Assembly (NCBI RefSeq): GCF_001677955.1
Contig: NZ_LELA01000081.1
Coordinates: 88,645 to 152,644, forward strand
Source of the DNA: Chryseobacterium sp. BGARF1
Lineage (GTDB): Bacteria; Bacteroidota; Bacteroidia; Flavobacteriales; Weeksellaceae
DNA length: 64,000 nucleotides
Reading direction: 5' to 3'
The notes beneath the pieces were generated by a model, which saw nothing but the letters and a program-made list of their open reading frames with translations, was not told where the DNA came from and searched no databases. This document shows positions 7,831 to 14,889 of this stretch, piece after piece. Both the position numbers and the translations under genes were made by a program. Position 1 is the first letter of the stretch, and each line of letters opens with the position of its first letter.

Positions 7831-7965
7831 CGCCCCATCGCGATAGGGATGGAAGCGGTTATCCTTTTTTTGGATTCTGACGCTAGGAAGAATCTAAAAA
7901 AAGATATGAGCGGACAGCCCGACCCAAGCGGCTGGAAAAGCCAAGGAAAGGGAATCGCCCAAAAT
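7831..7965 (+). repeat. Structured intergenic repeat of flavobacterial type
   Basis: A block of higher GC content than its surroundings. It begins GCCCCATCGCGATAGGGATG, then has a long hairpin (7861-7878 with 7888-7906, ~17 bp with wobble pairs), then GAGCGGACAGCCCGACCC and a GGCTGG/GCC-rich tail ending GGGAATCGCCCAAAAT. From memory, this layout resembles a repeat found between genes in Flavobacterium and Chryseobacterium. A related piece in the opposite orientation lies at the window end (63939-64000). It contains no reading frame; an untranslated RNA or mobile repeat is possible. Confidence 0.6.
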
Positions 7966-7979
7966 AATAAAAAGGAATA

Positions 7980-8348
7980 CTAAAAAACCGGCGGTCTGAA
8001 AATGTGTTTTAAAAACAGAAACGAGTAGCCTGTTTTGTAAAGAAAATTGGTTGTAGAAAAGATTGACTTTTCTGTGGAATTAACGGTTATAATTTCAGGA
8101 AGGACGTAGATGTCGAGTAATTTCTGCCCTGAATTTTTTGTTTTGTGTAAAGGCGAAGAATCGGTATCGGTGGTTTTTGATAATTGTTTAGCAAGGTAAC
8201 ATTTACCATTACAGTTGAGCGTAACATTTTTTCTGTTGACGCAGAGTTCTTCGCTGATATATTGATAATTTACAGCATACTCCACCAACGGAATCAGAGG
8301 CCTGAAAACCGTAAAAAAGGTAAGAAATATGCTGCAAATTAAATTCAA
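7980..8348 (-). CDS. Small membrane-anchored CxGKC protein, paralogue A
   Basis: A 122-residue protein with one N-terminal hydrophobic segment (residues 4-22). It has a conserved-looking block LCVNRKNVTLNCNGKC with cysteines at 36, 46 and 50, and a C-terminal IFRPPVF. It begins 4 nt after the superoxide dismutase gene and is surely co-transcribed with it. A second copy of the same family is encoded at 10179-10541, with the three cysteines at the same positions and about 25 of the first 60 residues identical. No function is known to me. The CxGKC cysteines, together with SCO, YHS and MbnP neighbours, suggest periplasmic metal handling. This is inference. Confidence 0.7.
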   Translation of the reverse strand: MNLICSIFLTFFTVFRPLIPLVEYAVNYQYISEELCVNRKNVTLNCNGKCYLAKQLSKTTDTDSSPLHKTKNSGQKLLDIYVLPEIITVNSTEKSIFSTTNFLYKTGYSFLFLKHIFRPPVF

Positions 8349-8352
8349 AAGA

Positions 8353-9027
8353 TTATTTTTTGCTTAACGCTTCGTCATATCTTCTGCTGATCTCTTTCCA
8401 GTTGGTTACGTTCCAGATCGCAGTTAAATAATCCGCTCTTTTGTTCTGATATTTCAGATAATAAGCGTGCTCCCAAACGTCGATCCCGAAGATTGGAGTT
8501 CCTTTTTCTTCTACAACATCCATCAAAGGGTTATCTTGGTTTGGTGTTGAAGAAACGAATAATTTTCCGCTTTTATCAACAGAAAGCCATGCCCAACCCG
8601 AACCGAAACGGTCTGCTCCGGCTTTGCTCATTTTTTCTTTAAAAGCATCTATGCTTCCGAAAGCATCGGTAATTGCTTTTGTTAATTTTGCAGATGGTTT
8701 TGTGTCTTTTTGTGGTGTAAGAACCGTCCAGAACAACTCGTGGTTGTAGTGACCTCCCGCATTATTTCTTACAGCCATTGGTAAAGTTCCCGCTTTTGAA
8801 AGAATTTCAAATAAAGTTTGCTTTTCCTGTGGAGTTCCGGCAATTGCTTTATTCAAATTGGCAACATAAGCTGCAGCATGTTTTGAATAGTGAATTTCCA
8901 TAGTTTGTGCATCGATATTACCTTCCAATGCATTGTATGCGTACGGTAAAGGCGTCTGCTTAAACTGTGCAAACGCAAACTGCGCCGCAAAAACCGCACT
9001 TAGTGCAGCGATTTTAAAAATCTTCAT
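8353..9027 (-). CDS. Superoxide dismutase, Mn-type, with signal peptide
   Basis: A 224-residue protein with a cleavable signal peptide (residues 1-20, ending AFAQF). A complete Fe/Mn superoxide dismutase follows, converting superoxide to oxygen and peroxide. The metal ligands are visible: H46 (MEIHYSKH), H96 ([10 protein letters not shown]), D183 and H187 (DVWEHAYY). Glycine 92 and glutamine 164 (PNQDNPLM) are the arrangement usual in manganese rather than iron enzymes. Export is notable, since most bacterial Mn-SODs are cytoplasmic. It shares a transcript with the small CxGKC protein and lies among copper-related genes, which suggests defence against envelope superoxide. Confidence 0.93.
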   Translation of the reverse strand: MKIFKIAALSAVFAAQFAFAQFKQTPLPYAYNALEGNIDAQTMEIHYSKHAAAYVANLNKAIAGTPQEKQTLFEILSKAGTLPMAVRNNAGGHYNHELFWTVLTPQKDTKPSAKLTKAITDAFGSIDAFKEKMSKAGADRFGSGWAWLSVDKSGKLFVSSTPNQDNPLMDVVEEKGTPIFGIDVWEHAYYLKYQNKRADYLTAIWNVTNWKEISRRYDEALSKK

Positions 9028-9072
9028 AACTTTTTGTTTATATGGTTTAACATTTATTTTTTAATCTGGGTT

Positions 9073-9148
9073 GGAAGCAGGGTGATGGAAGATAGATGTC
9101 TTTTTTCGGTGCCGTCAAAACTTCCAGTATCTAACTTCAAACTTCCTG
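9073..9148. repeat. Degenerate GGAAG/CTTCC intergenic repeat
   Basis: GGAAG occurs at 9073 and 9087, and CTTCC with related CTTC words recur through 9121-9147, giving a loosely palindromic tract. A similar tract with two copies of CTTCCAGCATC lies at 10812-10844. No frame or hairpin of note is present. This may be a low-grade repeat family of the genome. Confidence 0.4.
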
Positions 9149-9150
9149 CC

Positions 9151-9834
9151 TTATTTTAATAATTTCTTGATATCCTCAATTAAAATTTCCCGATCGGGAT
9201 GAAATTTTCCGTTCAATTTAGGCATTTTTCCTTCGGCGTCTTCATAATTCAACCCTGAATAATAGAGAATCGGCATATTTTCTTTGTTGTAGCGACAACG
9301 GATATTTCCTTCTTTATCAACTAAAGCGATCATTCCGCTGTGATTGAGATTTTCGCTTTCATCTTCTTTGTCACCGACATAAATGTCAAACTTATCAGCA
9401 AGATCTCCAATATAAGTTCGGTCACCTGTCAGAAAATGCCAGTTGGGAGATTTTGCGCCAATCTTTTGCGCGTGTTGTTTTAATAATTCGGGAGTATCAT
9501 TTTCAGGGTCGATGCTTATTGAAATAATTCCAAAATCGGGATCATTGATCTCATCTTCAATAAATCTCATATTGGTATTCATCACCGGACAAATCGTTGG
9601 GCATTTGCTGAAGAAAAATTCAACTAAATATACTTTCCCAAGCATATCTTTATTGGTGATCTTTTTATTGTTCTGATCCGTCAGTTCAAAATCCGGAACT
9701 TTCATCACGGTATAAAGACTGCTTTTAAAATAGCTCATCCCAACACCAATTCCCAAAAACAACAATGCAATAACCGCAATCGGAATAATGATTTTCTTTT
9801 TTGCGCTGCTCTCGGTCTTTTTATTTTTGGACAT
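9151..9834 (-). CDS. SCO1/SenC family copper chaperone
   Basis: A 227-residue protein with an N-terminal membrane anchor (residues ~14-33) and a thioredoxin-like SCO domain. The copper-binding CPTIC (C78, C82) and the distal histidine (H165 in NLNHSG) are present. SCO proteins deliver copper to the CuA site of cytochrome oxidase or act as thiol-disulfide reductases. I chose the ATG at 9834: the upstream ATG at 9861 adds only nine residues and would overlap the YHS gene by 41 nt instead of 14. The overlap with the YHS lipoprotein gene implies translational coupling. Confidence 0.9.
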   Translation of the reverse strand: MSKNKKTESSAKKKIIIPIAVIALLFLGIGVGMSYFKSSLYTVMKVPDFELTDQNNKKITNKDMLGKVYLVEFFFSKCPTICPVMNTNMRFIEDEINDPDFGIISISIDPENDTPELLKQHAQKIGAKSPNWHFLTGDRTYIGDLADKFDIYVGDKEDESENLNHSGMIALVDKEGNIRCRYNKENMPILYYSGLNYEDAEGKMPKLNGKFHPDREILIEDIKKLLK

Positions 9835-10096
9835 ACTTCTCAGGATTTTTCTTAAACTCATCCTTACAGTAGCTACTGCAAAAACCGTACGTTTTTCCTT
9901 TGTAAACTACCGTGTCTTTCATATCGTCTTCCGTTTTCATCTCACAGATCGGATCGATAGCATTGGCAAACTTTACTTTTTGAGCAGTCGTTTTGGTAGT
10001 TGTATTTTTCTTTTTATGCTTTACTTTAGGCGTTTCCTGCGCACAGGCGAATAATGAAACAGACAATAATGCTGTTAAGATAACTTTAGATGTCAT
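9821..10096 (-). CDS. YHS-domain lipoprotein
   Basis: A 91-residue lipoprotein (lipobox LFAC, cysteine 18), then a lysine/threonine-rich linker and a YHS domain at ~45-88: [38 protein letters not shown]51, C73 and C77 are the usual metal-binding positions. YHS domains occur in copper and other heavy-metal proteins. It overlaps the SCO gene downstream and is preceded by a perfect TTGAT-N4-ATCAA site. It probably passes copper in the periplasm, possibly to SCO. The metal is inferred. Confidence 0.87.
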   Translation of the reverse strand: MTSKVILTALLSVSLFACAQETPKVKHKKKNTTTKTTAQKVKFANAIDPICEMKTEDDMKDTVVYKGKTYGFCSSYCKDEFKKNPEKYVQK

Positions 10097-10140
10097 TAAA
10101 TAGAATTTAAAATTAAGTTTAATTAATATGAATATAAGCC

Positions 10141-10154
10141 TTGATAAAGATCAA
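10141..10154. promoter_or_regulatory. Candidate FNR/CRP-type binding site
   Basis: TTGATAAAGATCAA is a perfect match to the symmetric FNR/ANR consensus TTGAT-N4-ATCAA. It lies 45 nt upstream of the YHS start codon, in the 82-nt gap after the second CxGKC gene. Oxygen-linked control of a SCO operon would make sense. That this organism's Fnr-like proteins use the same consensus is an assumption. Confidence 0.5.
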
Positions 10155-10178
10155 AACTAAAGTTTCAGGTCAAACAAA

Positions 10179-10541
10179 TTAAACTAAAGGAGGATGGAAT
10201 ATTCGGGAAAAATATTCTGAAGAATGTAATTGAATATGATTTGAATTCGGCTTTTCTGATTTTAAATCAGCTTTACCGATATTTGAAAATGACAGGATTT
10301 CATGAGATAAAAAAACATCTAAACCTGCAATCTTAATATTTTGAGCATTATTAGATTCCTTTTCGGTCTTTGCTAATTCTTTTTTTATAAAACACTTTCC
10401 TTTACAATCAGATTCTATAATTTTTCTCTTCTCACAAAGGTTTTTCACAATGTAATCGTAATTGATTGCATAATTTAACATTGGCAAAACGGGACGAATT
10501 GCAATGGTAAATACGATGAAAAAGGATAAGAAAAACTTCAA
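10179..10541 (-). CDS. Small membrane-anchored CxGKC protein, paralogue B
   Basis: A 120-residue protein built like the one at 7980-8348: an N-terminal hydrophobic segment, then RPVLPMLNYAINYDYI, then LCEKRKIIESDCKGKC with cysteines at 36, 46 and 50, and a C-terminal IFHPPLV. Cysteine positions and total length match the paralogue almost exactly while the middle third differs. It precedes the YHS-SCO pair in the same direction (82-nt gap). The gene has its own promoter-like box at 10558. Unknown function. A membrane-tethered copper-binding or thiol-active peptide is my best guess. Confidence 0.7.
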   Translation of the reverse strand: MKFFLSFFIVFTIAIRPVLPMLNYAINYDYIVKNLCEKRKIIESDCKGKCFIKKELAKTEKESNNAQNIKIAGLDVFLSHEILSFSNIGKADLKSEKPNSNHIQLHSSEYFSRIFHPPLV

Positions 10542-10557
10542 GTATCAATCTTTAGTA

Positions 10558-10565
10558 CAAATATA
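10558..10565 (-). promoter_or_regulatory. -7 promoter box of CxGKC paralogue B
   Basis: On the minus strand TATATTTG matches TAnnTTTG exactly, 17 nt before the start codon. Around it GTACA and TGTAC (10555-10571) form a short inverted repeat that could be an operator. Confidence 0.5.
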
Positions 10566-10621
10566 GTGTACAAAATTTGTTTATGCATTAATTTATGATG
10601 AAAGTCAGGTAAGATGGACGT

Positions 10622-10845
10622 TTTTATTTCCCCACAGATTGCACGGATTTGCACAGATGTCTGCATTGATTATTTTTAAATCTGCTCTATCTCCAAAATC
10701 TGCGTGAGATAAATTTTGGCTAAAGCCGAATGCAATTTAAAATTAAAAGATGGGCTAAAGCCCATCCCTATTGATGAAAAATTATTAGAAACTTTTGTAG
10801 TCTGTTTGGAAACTTCCAGCATCGAGCTTCTGTCTTCCAGCATCA
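10622..10845. repeat. Mosaic of short intergenic repeats
   Basis: The 304-nt gap between the P1B ATPase end and the CxGKC gene holds no gene but several repeat types in series. Degenerate CACAGATT/GCACAGATG words occupy 10630-10660. Two hairpins share the loop sequence CTAAAG: GGCTAAAGCC at 10718-10727, and GATGGGCTAAAGCCCATC at 10749-10766. Direct repeats of CTTCCAGCATC start at 10813 and 10834. The GATGGG hairpin could act as a terminator or repeat-encoded RNA stem but has no T tract. Confidence 0.55.
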
Positions 10846-12792
10846 TTAAAACTTCATTCTCTGAATTCTCACTGCATTTAAGATTGCCAATAATGCAACC
10901 CCAACATCAGCAAAAACAGCTTCCCACATCGTTGCCAAACCTCCTGCTCCTAAAACTAAAACAATAGCTTTCACTGCAAATGCTAAAATTATATTTTGCC
11001 AAACTATCTTTTTAGTTTGCTTTCCGATATTGATTGCCATTGGGATTTTGCTCGGTTTGTCATCCTGGATTACGACATCGGCAGTTTCAATGGTTGCATC
11101 ACTTCCCAATCCGCCCATCGCAATTCCGACATCGCTTAAAGCAACAACGGGAGCATCATTTACTCCATCACCAACAAAAGCAACAGTTTGATTTTTTGCT
11201 TTCAGTTCTTTGACTTTATTTACTTTATCTTCGGGAAGTAAGTCTCCGAAAGCATTTTCAATTCCCAATTCATTGGCTACAAATTGTACAACAGAAGTTT
11301 TATCGCCGCTCAACATCGTCGTTTTTACATTCAATGCTTTTAGTTTATTGATCGTTAACTGAGCATCTTCTTTGATGGAATCTGCGATGGTAAGATATCC
11401 AACAAACTTTTTATCATAAGCAACTGCAATTAAAGTATAAACAATATTTTCAGTTTTCAGATTGTAGCTAATGTTAAATTTATCCATCAGCTTAAAGTTT
11501 CCAACCAACAATTCTTTTCCGCTAATCGTTGCTTTTAAACCGTGACCTGCAATTTCTTCTACATCTTCCAGTTGAATCGAATGATCAATTTCGCCCACAA
11601 ACTGATGAATAGCAGTTGCTACAGGATGTGTGCTCTGGCTTTCAAGTGTATTGACCAGTTTTAAAATTTCATCTTTATTAAATTCATTTCCAAAATTCAC
11701 TTCCTGAACCTTGAAAACGCCTTCAGTCATCGTTCCTGTTTTATCCATCACAACGTTTTGAACATTCGCCAAAACATCCAGAAAATTACTTCCTTTAAAC
11801 AAGATTCCGTTTTTGCTACCCGCTCCAATTCCGCCAAAATAACCCAATGGAATGGAAATCACCAATGCACAAGGACAAGAGATCACTAAGAAAATCAACG
11901 CTCGGTACAGCCAACTTTTAAACTGATAATCTTCAACGAAAAAATAAGGTAAAAAAGTAATTCCAATCGCCAGAAATACAACAATAGGAGTATAAACTTT
12001 AGCAAATTTTCTGATAAATAATTCTGTAGGAGCTTTTTGAGAGGTCGCATTCTGAACCATTTCTAAAATTTTACTCAGTTTACTGTCTTTATAAGCGGTC
12101 GTCACTTTTACCTGACTGACAGTATTTAGATTGATCATTCCGGCTAAAACCATTTCGCCTTTAAATCTTGTATCAGGTTTACTTTCTCCGGTAAGAGCGG
12201 AGGTATTGAAAGAAGATTTCTCAGAAAGTAATTCACCATCCAAACCCAGTTTTTCGCCAGATTTTAATTGAATAATATCGCCAATATTTACTTTTTCAGC
12301 TTTTATAACTTTGGGAGTTCCATTTTCTAAAACGGTTACTTCATCAGGACGCTGATCGAGAAGAGATTTAATATTGGTTTTTGCTTTCGTAACAGCCATT
12401 GCCTGAAAAACTTCACCCACAGAATAAAACAGCATCACAGCAACACCTTCAGGATATTCTCCAATCGCAAAAGCACCAATTGTAGCAATTCCCATCAGAA
12501 AAAATTCTGAGAAAACATCGCCTTTAACAATACTTTCGTAGGCTTCTTTTAAAACAGGAATTCCCACAGGAATATAGGCTATCAAATACCAAACAAGACG
12601 CACCCAACCGTTAAACCAATTGTTTTCAATGAAATTATCAAACGTAATTCCTATTAAAAGCAAAACAAATGATATGATTGCCGGCAAGAAAAGCTGAAGC
12701 GTTGATTTATCTTGAACCTCGTGGGAATGATCATGGTCGTGACCTTCGTGGTTATGCTCTTTTTTAGGTTTTGTAGTGCAACATTCTTCCAT
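10846..12792 (-). CDS. Heavy-metal P1B-type ATPase, zinc/cadmium-like, with His-rich N-terminus
   Basis: A 648-residue cation pump of the inner membrane. Visible motifs are the CPC metal-transport triad (306-308), phosphorylation site DKTGT (350-354), the THPVA histidine-proline pair, and GDGVNDAP. The N-terminus lacks a CxxC HMA domain. Instead it has MEECC and a histidine/aspartate-rich tail (HNHEGHDHDHSHE, residues 13-25), typical of zinc-type binding. The last helix has FADVGVALLAILNAVR, the aspartate expected in Zn/Cd/Pb pumps. I start at the ATG at 12792: the longer frame to 12867 runs into the upstream Fur-family gene and adds an unlikely leader. It follows that regulator by 44 nt, probably as one operon. 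Confidence 0.9.
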   Translation of the reverse strand: MEECCTTKPKKEHNHEGHDHDHSHEVQDKSTLQLFLPAIISFVLLLIGITFDNFIENNWFNGWVRLVWYLIAYIPVGIPVLKEAYESIVKGDVFSEFFLMGIATIGAFAIGEYPEGVAVMLFYSVGEVFQAMAVTKAKTNIKSLLDQRPDEVTVLENGTPKVIKAEKVNIGDIIQLKSGEKLGLDGELLSEKSSFNTSALTGESKPDTRFKGEMVLAGMINLNTVSQVKVTTAYKDSKLSKILEMVQNATSQKAPTELFIRKFAKVYTPIVVFLAIGITFLPYFFVEDYQFKSWLYRALIFLVISCPCALVISIPLGYFGGIGAGSKNGILFKGSNFLDVLANVQNVVMDKTGTMTEGVFKVQEVNFGNEFNKDEILKLVNTLESQSTHPVATAIHQFVGEIDHSIQLEDVEEIAGHGLKATISGKELLVGNFKLMDKFNISYNLKTENIVYTLIAVAYDKKFVGYLTIADSIKEDAQLTINKLKALNVKTTMLSGDKTSVVQFVANELGIENAFGDLLPEDKVNKVKELKAKNQTVAFVGDGVNDAPVVALSDVGIAMGGLGSDATIETADVVIQDDKPSKIPMAINIGKQTKKIVWQNIILAFAVKAIVLVLGAGGLATMWEAVFADVGVALLAILNAVRIQRMKF

Positions 12793-12836
12793 AACAAATA
12801 ATTTTAAACAAATATAGAGTGAACGCGAATGCAATA

Positions 12837-13256
12837 CTATTGCAAACTTTCGAGACAGTTTTCGCAAATACCTTTGGCAAAAAGCCTTATTTCATCAATT
12901 CTAAAATCGGTTTTCATGCTTTCGGGGAAAGAAATATCTTCTTTGCAAGTCGTTTGTTTGCAGATCTTGCAGTAGAAATGCAAATGCCAGTCTTTATGCG
13001 TTTTTTCGTTGCAATCATCATGACAAAGCTTGTATTTTGTTGTTGTATTTTCCTGAATGCTGTGAACAATTCCTTTTTCTTCGAAGGTTTTTAATGTTCT
13101 GTAAATTGTGGTTCGATCCGCATTTTCAAAATAATTTTCGATCTCGGACAAAGACAAAGCTGTTTCTTGTGAACTTAAAAAATCGTAAACCAAGATCCTC
13201 ATACTCGTAGGTTTGGTATTTTTGTCGATGAGCTTATTTTCGATCTTTTGTTTCAT
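12837..13256 (-). CDS. Fur-family regulator, probably Zur-like
   Basis: A 139-residue repressor with a winged helix at ~15-75 (MRILVYDFL, then ADRTTIYRTLKTFEEKGIV, the Fur recognition helix region) and a dimerisation half. That half carries HLHFYCKICKQTTC and GICENC; C96, C99, C131 and C134 form the structural zinc site. Fur proteins sense Fe, Zn, Mn or peroxide. Location directly in front of a zinc-type P1B ATPase favours zinc. No clear Fur/Zur box is visible in the 120 nt upstream, so autoregulation is unproven. Confidence 0.88.
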   Translation of the reverse strand: MKQKIENKLIDKNTKPTSMRILVYDFLSSQETALSLSEIENYFENADRTTIYRTLKTFEEKGIVHSIQENTTTKYKLCHDDCNEKTHKDWHLHFYCKICKQTTCKEDISFPESMKTDFRIDEIRLFAKGICENCLESLQ

Positions 13257-13326
13257 AATATTAAGCTTTCATTGGTAAAAGCCTTTCAAAGTTAGCTTTT
13301 TAGAATATATTTTAATGTTTTAAATC

Positions 13327-13360
13327 AAAAAAAAGAGCCTTTGCATTTCTACAAAGACTC
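13327..13360 (-). terminator. Terminator of the SAM-regulated SusC/SusD operon
   Basis: On the minus strand, GAGTCTTTG and CAAAGGCTC (13352-13360 with 13335-13343) form a 9-bp stem with one mismatch, followed by a run of eight T. It lies 17 nt after the SusD stop codon. Confidence 0.85.
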
Positions 13361-13376
13361 CAAAATAAAATCAAAA

Positions 13377-14870
13377 CTATAAATTTGGATTGTTCTCAAT
13401 TTCTTTCTGCGGAATTGAAAACAAATAATATCTGCTATTGGGCGCAAAAGCCGACTGATCAGGGAATGCAAAAACAGAATGTCCTCTTCCATTAACCGTT
13501 TTCACCGTACCATTTGGCGTTGTGATCTGCACCTGAATTGGTTGTCCACTTGAGTTTACATAAGCTTTTCTCTCCACTTTCCCTTGTGTTCTGATGATGT
13601 CTGAAAGAGAAAAACCTTCTCCGAACAATTCTTTTCTTCTTTCAATCAAAACTTCTTTAATGACATCATTTTGAGCAAGTGAACCTGTATAAACATTGGC
13701 TTTTCTTGCTGTTTTTAGTTGGTTTAAAATTGCAACAGCATTGGCAACATTTCCGCTTCTTGCTTCGGCTTCGGCTTCAATTAAATACATTTCAGCAGCT
13801 CTCATGAAAACGATATCGGCAATTAAATTAGCTTTAAACTTAAATTTAGCATATCTCAAAAGCCCTTCTCTTCCAGGTAAACCATCCCAAGAAAATAAAG
13901 AAGAACGGATATCATTTGTATCAAACAGATCTTTAAAATAAGGATCTGCCATAAAACTGTAATAATAACTTCCCGAAGATGAAACATCTAAAAAGTGGAA
14001 TGCATAGCTTTCACCAGACTGTTCTTGAGTTTGTGCATGTCCCCAGATCCATTCTCCGTTGGTAATATCATTGAAACCTTCTTTGTATTTTTCGGCATTC
14101 ATCAGCGGAAATCCTGTTTTGGCAATTTGTGCAGAAGCTACAGCTTTCGTCCACTCCCCTGTATTCAGATACACTCTTGCTAAAAGTCCGTTAACTACAG
14201 AGCGATCGATTTTATCTTTGTTATTTCTAGAATAATTTTGAAGCAATTGGTTAGCATCGGTCAAATCACTTTTAATTAAACTATAAATCTCTTCAAGACT
14301 TGCTTTTTTCTTTCCTACAGAATTAGTCGTTGCAGGTTCAGTATAAATGGGAGCTGTGGGTGCATTTTTATCTTTTAAATAACTGAACTGATAGAAACTT
14401 GCAAGATTCCAGTAACAGAAAGCACGCAAAGCTTTTGCCTGACCTTTCACCTGATTTTTCTTTTCCTGAGTTCCTTCTGCTGCATCAATTTTTGCGATCA
14501 CATTATTCATATTATTGATAACAGAATACAAAGATGTCCAGATATAAAGTGATCTACCTCCTGTATTATTCACCAGATCAGTAAATGCATACGCTGATGG
14601 AAAACCATATTTATTGGTCAAAACAGCAACATCACTTCCCATTGCATCGCTGGTTCTTAAAACCGTTGAATATCCTATATTGGCATACGTTGTTCCGTCA
14701 TCATTAAATTTTGCCCAAGTTCCATTGATTACTGTTTCTGCACTTTCGGCAGTTTTAAAAATTTCAGCTTCATCTGCCTGATTTGTGGGAGCCGTTTCCA
14801 AATCGTTTTCACAGCTTACCAGAGAAATCGAAGCAATTAAAGCAAAAGATATGTATATTAATTTTTTCAT
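13377..14870 (-). CDS. SusD/RagB-family outer-membrane lipoprotein (SAM-riboswitch operon)
   Basis: A 497-residue lipoprotein (lipobox LVSC near residue 20) of the SusD/RagB family, which forms the surface lid over a SusC-type TonB-dependent transporter and captures the ligand. Family features are the N-terminal TPR-like helical part (AFCYWNLASFYQFSY), FMRAAEMYLIEAEAEARSG in the last third and ERRKELFGEGFSLSDIIR before the C-terminal end. It follows its SusC partner by 19 nt. The shared leader carries a SAM-I riboswitch, so the substrate may be related to methionine or sulfur rather than a polysaccharide. No glycan-degradation genes are adjacent. Confidence 0.92.
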   Translation of the reverse strand: MKKLIYISFALIASISLVSCENDLETAPTNQADEAEIFKTAESAETVINGTWAKFNDDGTTYANIGYSTVLRTSDAMGSDVAVLTNKYGFPSAYAFTDLVNNTGGRSLYIWTSLYSVINNMNNVIAKIDAAEGTQEKKNQVKGQAKALRAFCYWNLASFYQFSYLKDKNAPTAPIYTEPATTNSVGKKKASLEEIYSLIKSDLTDANQLLQNYSRNNKDKIDRSVVNGLLARVYLNTGEWTKAVASAQIAKTGFPLMNAEKYKEGFNDITNGEWIWGHAQTQEQSGESYAFHFLDVSSSGSYYYSFMADPYFKDLFDTNDIRSSLFSWDGLPGREGLLRYAKFKFKANLIADIVFMRAAEMYLIEAEAEARSGNVANAVAILNQLKTARKANVYTGSLAQNDVIKEVLIERRKELFGEGFSLSDIIRTQGKVERKAYVNSSGQPIQVQITTPNGTVKTVNGRGHSVFAFPDQSAFAPNSRYYLFSIPQKEIENNPNL

Positions 14871-14889
14871 TGTTTAAATTTTAAATATG

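Noticed and set aside
12793..12867. N-terminal extension of the P1B ATPase
   Set aside because: It overlaps the Fur-family gene and lacks any domain; MEECC with the His-rich tail is a natural N-terminus.
13257..13326. A Fur/Zur box upstream of the Fur-family gene
   Set aside because: I looked for a palindromic AT-rich box near the start but found no convincing symmetric match.
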